From NCBI RefSeq assembly GCF_030506325.1, contig NZ_CP120683.1, positions 682,001 to 746,000 of the forward strand: a stretch of 64,000 nt of DNA, written 5' to 3'. The stretch is from Tunicatimonas pelagia. GTDB taxonomy: Bacteria > Bacteroidota > Bacteroidia > Cytophagales > Cyclobacteriaceae. A program made the translations under genes and the position numbers. Numbering within the stretch: the first letter of the stretch is position 1; the number at the start of each line of letters is the position of its first letter. The notes below the pieces were generated by a model. It saw nothing but the letters and a program-made list of their open reading frames with translations. It searched no databases and was not told the origin of the DNA. This document shows positions 44,079 through 51,284 of this stretch, in pieces.

Positions 44079-44208
44079 GGAGACCGGAGTCCGAAGACAG
44101 GAAACCGGAAATGGTTTATTAATAAAAATTTGATTTAACGGAAAACTTTATTGCTTTCTGCATAGCTTCATAGAAGGTTCGGACTCTGGTTTCCAGAATC
44201 CGGTCTCC
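44079..44208. repeat. Inverted repeat in the zwf-gnd gap
   Basis: GGAGACCGGA (44079-44088) pairs perfectly with TCCGGTCTCC (44199-44208); both arms carry further matching sequence (GGAAACC against GGTTTCC; AGTCCGAA against TTCGGACT), in a rearranged order. The right arm abuts the gnd stop codon. Confidence 0.65.
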
Positions 44209-44210
44209 GT

Positions 44211-45623
44211 TCAAGATTGATTCCACTCAGTGTGGAAGATGCCGGGCTCGTCGGTGCGCTCGTAGGTATGGGCTCCGAAGTAGTCGCGCTGGGCTTGAGT
44301 TAAGTTAGATGGTAGTCGCTGACTGCGGTACGCATCGAAGTAGGTGAGCGAAGAAGCCATAGCCGGCACCGGAATACCTTGCTCTACGCCTAACTGTACC
44401 ACCTTTCGGGTAGCAGCATGGCGCTCTTTCATGATCTTCGCCAGCGACTCATCCAGAATTAAGTTAGGTAAGTCAGGACGATTGCGGTAGGCTTGCATAA
44501 TGTTTTCTAAAAAAGTAGCTCGAATAATGCAACCGCCTCGCCAGATGCGAGCCACGTCTTCCAAATTAAGGCCGTAATCAAATTCTTCCGAAGCCGCTTC
44601 TAACAATGCTAGTCCTTGGGCGTAGGTAATGGCAATAGCAAAATACAACGCATGTTCCAGCTCTTTTTCCGTATTCAGCCGATCTTCTGCTACATCCAGA
44701 TCGCCCAAATCTAAGTCTTTGCAGGCTTCTACCCGTTCTTCCTTCAAGGCTGACAAAAACCGCATCGTTACCGACACATCAATGGTAGGGATTGGAATAC
44801 CCAAATCCATCGCTACCTGGGAAGTCCACTTGCCCGTACCCTTCTGCTTGGCTTTATCTAAAATTTTATCTACCAGCAATCCGTCGCCTTTATCATCCGG
44901 CTGTTTGAAGATATTCGCCGTAATTTCTATTAAGAAAGATTGTAGCTCACCTTCGTTCCACTCAGCGAATAATCGCTGAATATCGTCGTTGCTTAGCTTC
45001 ATTCCTCGCTTCATAAAATCGTAAACCTCAGCGGTGAGTTGCATAATGCCGTACTCAATGCCGTTATGCACCATTTTCACGAAGTGCCCCGCCGACTTAC
45101 TTCCCAGATAGGTAACACAAGGCTCACCGTTTACTTTAGCCGCGGCGGCTTCCATCATTGGGCGAACAATTTCGTAGGCTTCTTTACTTCCGCCGGGCAT
45201 CAGGCTGGGGCCATGCCGCGCCCCTTCTTCTCCCCCAGATACACCGATACCGATATAGCGCAGGTTTTCTTTTTCTAATTTTTCGGTACGACGATCCGTA
45301 TCTTTAAAGTAGGAGTTACCCCCGTCAATGAGAATATCGCCGGGTTCCAGATGCGGCATTAGTTCATCAATCACTGCATCCACTATTGACCCGGCTGGAA
45401 CCAGCATCATAATTTTGCGGGGTGTCGCCAGTCGGGATAAAAATTCGTCAATGGTAGTGACCCCGTCGATCTTACCTCCGCTAGCATCGTTAAGAGCTTG
45501 GGCTTTTTTAGGGTCTTTATCGTAACCTACCGCCGTAAAGCCGCTATCGGCGACATTCATCAGGAAATTGCTGCCCATCACTCCTAGGCCGACCATTCCA
45601 AATTCACATTGTTCGTGTTCCAT
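44211..45623 (-). CDS. gnd: 6-phosphogluconate dehydrogenase, decarboxylating
   Basis: A 470-residue protein of the long (E. coli-like) form. Visible are the NADP site GLGVMGSNFLMNVADSGFTA, the substrate-binding VSGGEEGARHGPSLMPGG, catalytic Lys/Asn/Glu in FVKMVHNGIEYGIMQL and the conserved GTGKWTSQVAMDLGIPIPT. It converts 6-phosphogluconate to ribulose-5-phosphate, CO2 and NADPH. It is transcribed after rpiB and before zwf-pgl in the leftward pentose-phosphate cluster, separated from rpiB by about 80 bases that contain a perfect hairpin. Confidence 0.97.
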   Translation of the reverse strand: MEHEQCEFGMVGLGVMGSNFLMNVADSGFTAVGYDKDPKKAQALNDASGGKIDGVTTIDEFLSRLATPRKIMMLVPAGSIVDAVIDELMPHLEPGDILIDGGNSYFKDTDRRTEKLEKENLRYIGIGVSGGEEGARHGPSLMPGGSKEAYEIVRPMMEAAAAKVNGEPCVTYLGSKSAGHFVKMVHNGIEYGIMQLTAEVYDFMKRGMKLSNDDIQRLFAEWNEGELQSFLIEITANIFKQPDDKGDGLLVDKILDKAKQKGTGKWTSQVAMDLGIPIPTIDVSVTMRFLSALKEERVEACKDLDLGDLDVAEDRLNTEKELEHALYFAIAITYAQGLALLEAASEEFDYGLNLEDVARIWRGGCIIRATFLENIMQAYRNRPDLPNLILDESLAKIMKERHAATRKVVQLGVEQGIPVPAMASSLTYFDAYRSQRLPSNLTQAQRDYFGAHTYERTDEPGIFHTEWNQS

Positions 45624-45642
45624 AGTTATTTTGATGATTGAC

Positions 45643-45698
45643 GAATAATGATGAATGAATGATGATTAACAAAGGTCATTATTCATTCATCATTATTC
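45643..45698. repeat. Perfect 18-base inverted repeat in the gnd-rpiB gap
   Basis: GAATAATGATGAATGAAT (45643-45660) is the exact reverse complement of ATTCATTCATCATTATTC (45681-45698), with a 20-base loop. Both arms are AT-rich and built from GAAT/ATGA repeats. Confidence 0.85.
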
Positions 45699-45702
45699 AT
45701 TA

Positions 45703-46152
45703 CTAATTATTTTCCAGTGCAAGTACTTTGTTGAGCCGGCGGACGTGTCGTTCTTCGCCGGAGAATTTTGCGTTTAGAAAGGCTTTGGTCATTTCTTTGA
45801 TAAGCTCTTCGCCAAACACTCGAGCTCCGAAGCAAACAATATTCATGTCATCGTGCTCCACTCCCTGCCGGGCGGAGTACGTATCACAGATCAAGGCAGC
45901 TCGTACTCCATCGATCTTATTAGCTGCAATGGAGGCTCCTACTCCGCTACCGCAGAGGGCGATTCCTCGTTCTACTTCGCCACTGGCTACCGCCCGGGCA
46001 ATGCGTTCGGCAAAATCCGGGTAGTCATCCAGTGCATCGTATGCTAAGGCTCCGTAGTCGGTCAGCGAAATTCCGTCCAGCGTTTGAATGAAGTTTTTGA
46101 GCTTTTCTTTGGCGTGAAAACCACCGTGGTCAGCAGCAATACCTAGTTTCAT
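45703..46152 (-). CDS. rpiB: Ribose-5-phosphate isomerase B
   Basis: A 149-residue RpiB/LacAB-family protein. The start is MKLGIAADHGGFHAKEKL, with the substrate-binding Asp and His; the catalytic Cys lies in IALCGSGVGASIAANK, and the anion hole in CDTYSARQGVEHDDMNIV. It interconverts ribose-5-phosphate and ribulose-5-phosphate. It lies between transketolase (136 bases upstream) and gnd in the same direction. Confidence 0.95.
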   Translation of the reverse strand: MKLGIAADHGGFHAKEKLKNFIQTLDGISLTDYGALAYDALDDYPDFAERIARAVASGEVERGIALCGSGVGASIAANKIDGVRAALICDTYSARQGVEHDDMNIVCFGARVFGEELIKEMTKAFLNAKFSGEERHVRRLNKVLALENN

Positions 46153-46160
46153 AGTTTACT

Positions 46161-46283
46161 TTGGTGTTATAGTGTTTTGGTGTTATAGTGCTATCGTGCT
46201 CAGATTATATGGTTCTAACTGCATGGCTTAAAAAATTGACCGCGAGAACCATAACACCTTAACACTTTGTACTATAACACCAA
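46161..46283. repeat. Inverted and direct repeats in the rpiB-tkt gap
   Basis: TTGGTGTTATAGT (46161-46173) pairs perfectly with ACTATAACACCAA (46271-46283). The left arm is repeated directly as TTGGTGTTATAGTG at 46177-46190, and ATAACACC recurs at 46251. Confidence 0.75.
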
Positions 46284-46288
46284 GTAAT

Positions 46289-48304
46289 TTAGACATTCGC
46301 CGTTTCTGCGAGTTGCTTGGCGTGTTTTACTACATTGTCTACGGTAAAGCCGAATTCTTCCATTAGCTTTTTACCGGGGGCTGATTCGCCGTAGGTGTCA
46401 ATACCGATGGCCACGCCTTCGTCGGTAATATACTTGTGCCAGCCTAGTGTTACTCCGGCTTCAATAGATATGCGTTTGCGAATTTCCTTGGGGAATACGC
46501 TCTCTCTGTACGACACATCTTGCTTCTCGAAAAGCTCCCAGCTAGGCATACTTACCACCCGAGCGTGAATACCTTCGCCAGCTAATTTTTCTTGGGCTTG
46601 TAGTGCTAGTTGCACCTCAGAGCCACTGGCGATCAGAATCATTTGCGGAGCATCATCGGCATCTTTCAATATGTAAGCACCTTTTTCCAGACTTTGCGGT
46701 CCTTCGCAGTGCTCGTAGTTGATGACCGGAATACCCTGGCGGGTCAGTACAATGGCTACCGGACCATCTTTGTGCTCAATCGCTACACGCCAAGCGTGGG
46801 CGGTTTCGTTGGCATCACCAGGACGGATGTTGACTAGGTTAGGAATTGCTCGCATAGACATTAGATGCTCTACCGGTTGGTGGGTGGTTCCGTCTTCACC
46901 CAGCCCAATACTATCGTGGGTGTAGATAAAAATAGAACGCAGCTTCATAATACCGGCTAAGCGCAACGTAGGCCGCATGTAATCAGTGAAGATGAAGAAG
47001 GTTGATCCGTAAGCAATGGTTCCTTCGGTTAAAGTTAATCCATTGACAATCGCTCCCATGGCGTGTTCTCGAATTCCGAAGTGAATATTTTGTCCGCCGT
47101 AGTTACCATGCTCAAAGCTTCCTGAGTCTTCCACTTCTGTCTTGGTTGACTCCACTAAGTCAGCCGCTCCGCCGATTAAAAGCGGGAAGTGCTTAGCAAT
47201 AGCGTTCATCACTTTCTTACCAGCGTTTCGGGTAGCAACACTTCCCTCTTCGGGTTTGAATACGGGTAGGTCATCTTGCCAACCGGAAGGGTACTGCTCT
47301 TTGGCGAAATTCAAGTATTCTTCGGCCAGATCAGCGTGTTCACCTTTGTACGACTGGAATAGCTCATTCCACTTATCCTCTTTCTCCTGCCGTTTCTCTA
47401 CTGCTTTTTTGTAGAAATCATACACCTCGTCGGGAACGTAAAAATGTTTTTCAGGATCCCAGCCCAGATTTTTCTTGGTAGCAGCTACTTCATCACCCCC
47501 CAACGGAGCACCGTGTGCGCCTGAAGTATTAATTTTATTGGGGCTTCCGTAGGCGATTATGGTTTTCACCCGAATCAGCGATGGCTGATCTTCTACGGCT
47601 TCCGCAGTACGGATAGCTTGCTCTAGTGCGTCCAGATCATTTACATCTTCCACCGTTTGGGTGTGCCAACCGAAGGAGCGGAAACGAGCTTCTACATCTT
47701 CGGTGAAGGTAATGCTGGTCGTTCCGTCAATAGTGATATTATTATCATCGTAGAGGTAGATTAGGTTACCCAGCTTCAAGTGCCCAGCCAAAGAGCCTGC
47801 TTCGGAAGAGATTCCCTCCATAAGATCACCATCACTACAGATAGCGTAGGTCTTGTAATTGAAAATATCTTTTCCTTCTTGATTGTAACGAGCGGCCAAA
47901 AACTTCTGCCCGATTGCAAAACCTACTCCGTTAGCAAAGCCTTGCCCGAGTGGGCCAGTGGTTACTTCTATTCCGGGGGTTAGGTGGTATTCGGGATGCC
48001 CAGCCGTTTTGCTTTCCCACTGCCGGAAGTCTTTCAGATCATCCATCGACAGATCGTAGCCGGTTAAGTGTAATATGCTGTACTGAAGGATACAGGCGTG
48101 TCCGGCCGAGAGGATAAAGCGGTCGCGGTTAGGCCAGTGGGGATCATCTGGGTTATAATTCATAATGCGCGACCAAAGTACATGGGCGATGGGTGCCAGG
48201 CTCATAGCCGTACCCGGATGACCGGAATTCGCTTTTTGTACCGCATCCATAGAAAGGGTGCGAATAGTATTAATGCATAAGGTTTCTAGCTCGTGTTGGT
48301 TCAT
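46289..48304 (-). CDS. tkt: Transketolase
   Basis: A 671-residue full-length transketolase. Thiamine diphosphate binding is seen in CSDGDLMEGISSEAGSLAGH with the closing DDNNITIDG, substrate-binding His in NSGHPGTAMSLAPIAHVLW, and the pyrimidine-domain IREHAMGAIVNGLTL and HDSIGLGEDGTTHQPVEHL. It makes the non-oxidative C2 transfers of the pentose phosphate pathway. As first gene of a leftward cluster tkt-rpiB-gnd-(zwf-pgl) it suggests co-regulated flow from glucose-6-phosphate to sugar phosphates, with NADPH made on the way. Confidence 0.97.
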   Translation of the reverse strand: MNQHELETLCINTIRTLSMDAVQKANSGHPGTAMSLAPIAHVLWSRIMNYNPDDPHWPNRDRFILSAGHACILQYSILHLTGYDLSMDDLKDFRQWESKTAGHPEYHLTPGIEVTTGPLGQGFANGVGFAIGQKFLAARYNQEGKDIFNYKTYAICSDGDLMEGISSEAGSLAGHLKLGNLIYLYDDNNITIDGTTSITFTEDVEARFRSFGWHTQTVEDVNDLDALEQAIRTAEAVEDQPSLIRVKTIIAYGSPNKINTSGAHGAPLGGDEVAATKKNLGWDPEKHFYVPDEVYDFYKKAVEKRQEKEDKWNELFQSYKGEHADLAEEYLNFAKEQYPSGWQDDLPVFKPEEGSVATRNAGKKVMNAIAKHFPLLIGGAADLVESTKTEVEDSGSFEHGNYGGQNIHFGIREHAMGAIVNGLTLTEGTIAYGSTFFIFTDYMRPTLRLAGIMKLRSIFIYTHDSIGLGEDGTTHQPVEHLMSMRAIPNLVNIRPGDANETAHAWRVAIEHKDGPVAIVLTRQGIPVINYEHCEGPQSLEKGAYILKDADDAPQMILIASGSEVQLALQAQEKLAGEGIHARVVSMPSWELFEKQDVSYRESVFPKEIRKRISIEAGVTLGWHKYITDEGVAIGIDTYGESAPGKKLMEEFGFTVDNVVKHAKQLAETANV

Positions 48305-48504
48305 TTAGCAAAAAGTTTAGCGTAAAAATCAGGTTAAACTTAAAATATTATTTTTCTAAAAAAGGTAAAGGACTCGACCTTTATTCTATTGTTACAGTTT
48401 TTTATACGATAAAAAATAAAAAGCCTCTAAAATTTGCGTTTTCAGATAAATTTAGAAATAAATTTACCACAAGAATAGGCGAATTATCTTGTTCTGGTAT
48501 TGGC

Positions 48505-49179
48505 ATGAAAAAAGATATTGAAAAGTGCTTTCAGCTATGTAACGATCAGATGGGTCAGGTGTTTCCGAAGATTGCGCCTTCCGATTTGCAAACCATAGAT
48601 TTAAGCAGTAAAAACCTAGAATTATCCGTAGAGGTGGTGTCAGATACAGCTCACTTCAATCAAGTGATTGATACTTTGCTAGCGGGCAAAGTTGGTATTG
48701 GCGGATTTTTGGAGCATCGCTCGCTCTATCAGCGTAGCTCAATGTATCAGGGAGAAGAACCGCGCTGCATTCATCTGGGGGTAGATGTGTGGGCGCCCGC
48801 ACGTACGAAGGTGCACGCTCCCTGGCCGGGTAAAGTGCATAGCTTCCAGGATAACCAAGGCTTCGGTAACTACGGCCCTACCATTATTTTAGAACACGCT
48901 ATTGAGGCAATGACTTTTTTTACACTTTACGGACATCTAAGTCGTTCTTCCCTAAAGAATATGCAACTTGGGCAAACTATCGAGAAAAACCAGCTCGTTG
49001 GTGAGCTAGGAGATTTTCCTGAGAACGGGGATTGGCCACCCCACTTACACTTTCAGGCAATGACTGATTTGTTGGGCAACATGGGTGACTTTCCGGGAGT
49101 GGTTACACTTGCTGAACAATATTTTTATCAAACTATTTGTATTGATCCTCAGCTTCTGCTTACATTTAAGGAACGATGA
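48505..49179 (+). CDS. M23-family metallopeptidase without signal peptide
   Basis: A 224-residue protein carrying a complete M23 zinc site: first His/Asp in CIHLGVDVWAPARTKVHAP, second in the closing PPHLHFQAMTDLLGNMGDFP, and YGHLSRSSL between. It lacks a signal peptide, unlike most cell-wall hydrolases. The sequence around GFGNYGPTIILEHAIEAMTF and DLLGNMGDFPGV resembles the M23 domain found in bacterial fusions with class III aminotransferases and aminoglycoside-phosphotransferase-like kinases. It may therefore act on a small substrate in the cytoplasm; this is a hypothesis. Confidence 0.85.
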   Translation: MKKDIEKCFQLCNDQMGQVFPKIAPSDLQTIDLSSKNLELSVEVVSDTAHFNQVIDTLLAGKVGIGGFLEHRSLYQRSSMYQGEEPRCIHLGVDVWAPARTKVHAPWPGKVHSFQDNQGFGNYGPTIILEHAIEAMTFFTLYGHLSRSSLKNMQLGQTIEKNQLVGELGDFPENGDWPPHLHFQAMTDLLGNMGDFPGVVTLAEQYFYQTICIDPQLLLTFKER

Positions 49180-49182
49180 GAT

Positions 49183-49315
49183 AATAAAGTATCTAAGTTA
49201 AACGCCGGGATTTTGGTGCGGGACGAGGAACGGAAACCGAGCATAGCCGAGCTATGAGAGGCTTTTCGTGACGAAGTACCGCGCCGAAAGAACAAGTACA
49301 AATAGGTACTTTATT
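49183..49315. repeat. Long imperfect inverted repeat between M23 and DnaJ genes
   Basis: AATAAAGTATCT (49183-49194) pairs at 11 of 12 positions with AGGTACTTTATT (49304-49315). Further inside, the stretches around 49216 (TTGGTGCGGGACGAGG) and 49274 (CGAAGTACCGCGCCGAAA) also pair in part, giving an extended stem of about 130 bases total. Confidence 0.6.
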
Positions 49316-49385
49316 GTGTTATCGTTCCTAAGTAGCTAAAACAGTTGTCTTATCGATCTTTTTTGACTTGTTAAGCAACCAAATT

Positions 49386-49904
49386 ATGGACGAGTATTAT
49401 TATACCCTAGGACTCATTCCGGGAGCAACTGTTACTGACATTAAAAAAGCATTCCGCGCATTGGCTCTTGAGCACCATCCTGATGTTAACCCGAGTCAGG
49501 AAGCAAATCGTAGATTTCAGGAAATTGTAGCTGCTTACGAGCATCTGTTGACCAATCATAAGCAAGGGTTGGCCCAGGCGTATACCCAGGCTAGCGTTCA
49601 GTACCAGGCTCGCTTTGAACAGGTGTATCAGCAACGCCCAACCTCCCCTCCCGAACCGGTGTTTGAGAGCTATACTGCTCAAAGTGCTCCGATAACGATA
49701 ACTCGCCAAGTAACTTTTCTACTGCTAAACCTGCTCTCCTGCGGAGTTAGCTTATTTTTTGTCGGCTTACCGGTGCTGGTAGCCTATCTAATGATACAAA
49801 AAGGGCTAAGCGGCTGGGAAGGTGCCATGGTAGCTCCCCTCTCACTGGCCGGGATGCTAGTCATCTACCGAACTATTCGTTACCGCAGCCATGCTTTTGA
49901 GTGA
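49386..49904 (+). CDS. J-domain protein with C-terminal membrane segments
   Basis: Start at 49386 (MDEYYYTLGLIPGATVTDIK); an in-frame start 18 bases earlier is less likely. Residues 1 to about 68 are a J-domain with the HPD motif in LEHHPDVNPSQ. A linker follows, then two hydrophobic segments at about 112-135 and 140-160. It probably recruits DnaK (Hsp70) to the membrane. There are no DnaK or GrpE genes near. Confidence 0.85.
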   Translation: MDEYYYTLGLIPGATVTDIKKAFRALALEHHPDVNPSQEANRRFQEIVAAYEHLLTNHKQGLAQAYTQASVQYQARFEQVYQQRPTSPPEPVFESYTAQSAPITITRQVTFLLLNLLSCGVSLFFVGLPVLVAYLMIQKGLSGWEGAMVAPLSLAGMLVIYRTIRYRSHAFE

Positions 49905-50031
49905 GAAACAAACTAGATTGGGCGAAATTACATTATAACCGAAGCCTTACTCTGTAGTGGCTGTACAACGCTGCTAAATACAACATACTAGCCAAGCAAA
50001 AACCTCTCGGCCAACGAACAGTTAGGTTTAC

Positions 50032-50658
50032 ATGATTATTGCCGTATCGGGAAATATTGGGGCGGGAAAAACCACATTAGTCAAGCGTTTGGCCACGCAC
50101 TTCGAAGCAAGGGCTGAACTGGAAGCAGTCCAGGACAACCCCTATCTGAATGATTTTTATGAGGATATGGCACGCTGGGCATTTCCCTTACAAATTTATT
50201 TTCTGAGCCATCGGTTTGAACAGGGAGTGCGCTTGGCTTCTTGTACCGAGCATATTATCTTAGACCGCACCATCTACGAAGACGCTCATATCTTTGCTGC
50301 CAACCTATTCAAGTCCGGCTACCTGAGTGACCGGGATTATCAGAACTACTGCCATCTGTACGAAACCATGATCGGCTTGGTGCCCCCACCTGATTTAATT
50401 ATTTTTCTGAAAGGAAGCATACCCACTCTGCAACAACGTATTCAGCAGCGACATAGTACCCAAGACCATCAGCGAAAAAACGAAGATACTATTCCTACCG
50501 AGTATCTTCAGAACCTGAATAACCATTACGAGCAGTGGATGAACAATTTTTCACGTTGCCCGATTTTTACAATTGATATTGATTTAGTAGATTTAGCTGA
50601 AGAGCCATCGTTTCAGGAACTCTTAGACGAGATTGCCCCTTACTTACCTGTACTATGA
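50032..50658 (+). CDS. Deoxynucleoside kinase
   Basis: A 208-residue member of the deoxyadenosine/deoxyguanosine/deoxycytidine kinase family. The P-loop is IAVSGNIGAGKTTLVKRL; the Asp-Arg pair with base contact lies in IILDRTIYEDAHIFA; the LID region is RIQQRHSTQDHQRKNED. It phosphorylates deoxynucleosides using ATP in the salvage pathway. The following 85-codon gene overlaps it by 4 bases, so the two are translationally coupled. Confidence 0.92.
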   Translation: MIIAVSGNIGAGKTTLVKRLATHFEARAELEAVQDNPYLNDFYEDMARWAFPLQIYFLSHRFEQGVRLASCTEHIILDRTIYEDAHIFAANLFKSGYLSDRDYQNYCHLYETMIGLVPPPDLIIFLKGSIPTLQQRIQQRHSTQDHQRKNEDTIPTEYLQNLNNHYEQWMNNFSRCPIFTIDIDLVDLAEEPSFQELLDEIAPYLPVL

Positions 50659-50912
50659 AACATCTTTACGTAAAGCATACTGTAGATAAAACTGACATCT
50701 ATCGCAAGCTAGTCGCGCTTCCGGTGCCCCACGGAGAATTTACGTACGAAAGCACGGATATTATTGCTGAAGGCGATTTTTGGCAGATGAACCAACATAC
50801 CATTTCGTACCGAGAGCTACTCAGCATGTACGAAGATGGCTACCACACCATCGAGAAAGAGGAATACGACCGAGCCGAAGCTTGGTTGAAACACAGTACC
50901 AACCAAGGATAA
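50655..50912 (+). CDS. Small protein coupled to the deoxynucleoside kinase
   Basis: An 85-residue acidic protein, no signal peptide, with a mixed alpha/beta pattern (LYVKHTVDKTDIYRKLVALP; TISYRELLSMYEDGYHTIEK). Its ATG overlaps the kinase stop by 4 bases (ATGA). I do not recognise the family; the tight coupling suggests a partner or regulator of the kinase. Confidence 0.65.
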   Translation: MKHLYVKHTVDKTDIYRKLVALPVPHGEFTYESTDIIAEGDFWQMNQHTISYRELLSMYEDGYHTIEKEEYDRAEAWLKHSTNQG

Positions 50913-50931
50913 CATTTGTTTTATACCTAAG

Positions 50932-51159
50932 TCAATCAGTCGGGTCACTCCTGACCGGGTCGCGCCTGACCGGGTCATGCGATTGGTGCTCAACTGAGAT
51001 ATGGCTTTGCTCGTAGGAGCTGTCCATGTAGCGCTGGGCAAACTTTTTTAGCTCTTCGGCTCGCTGTCGCAGTTTTTCCGCTTGCTGGTCAGCCAGCTCC
51101 ATATTATGAATAATCGCCCGTTGGGGGTCGGGGTCAGGAGAGGTGGTTGTGTTCGCCAT
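50932..51159 (-). CDS. Small coiled-coil protein with a repeat-coded tail
   Basis: Start at 51159 (MANTTTSPDPDPQRAIIHNM); the in-frame ATG 33 bases upstream is less likely. The 75-residue product has a helix at about 18-45 (MELADQQAEKLRQRAEELKK) and a tail with repeats of DPVRR/DPVRS, coded by two 15-base units (CTGACCGGGTC core) at about 50948-50977. The family is unknown. It is convergent with the kinase-linked gene and divergent from tex. Confidence 0.55.
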   Translation of the reverse strand: MANTTTSPDPDPQRAIIHNMELADQQAEKLRQRAEELKKFAQRYMDSSYEQSHISVEHQSHDPVRRDPVRSDPTD

Positions 51160-51284
51160 GACCGTAAATTTTGGTACTAATAAGGTAACCATTTCTTTTG
51201 AAAAATGCGCTATTCCCGCCCTTGAATTTTCGAAGAGAGTCCCTATTTTTGCCCCTCCTTTTTTGTCTCTAATCCACTTATTGC

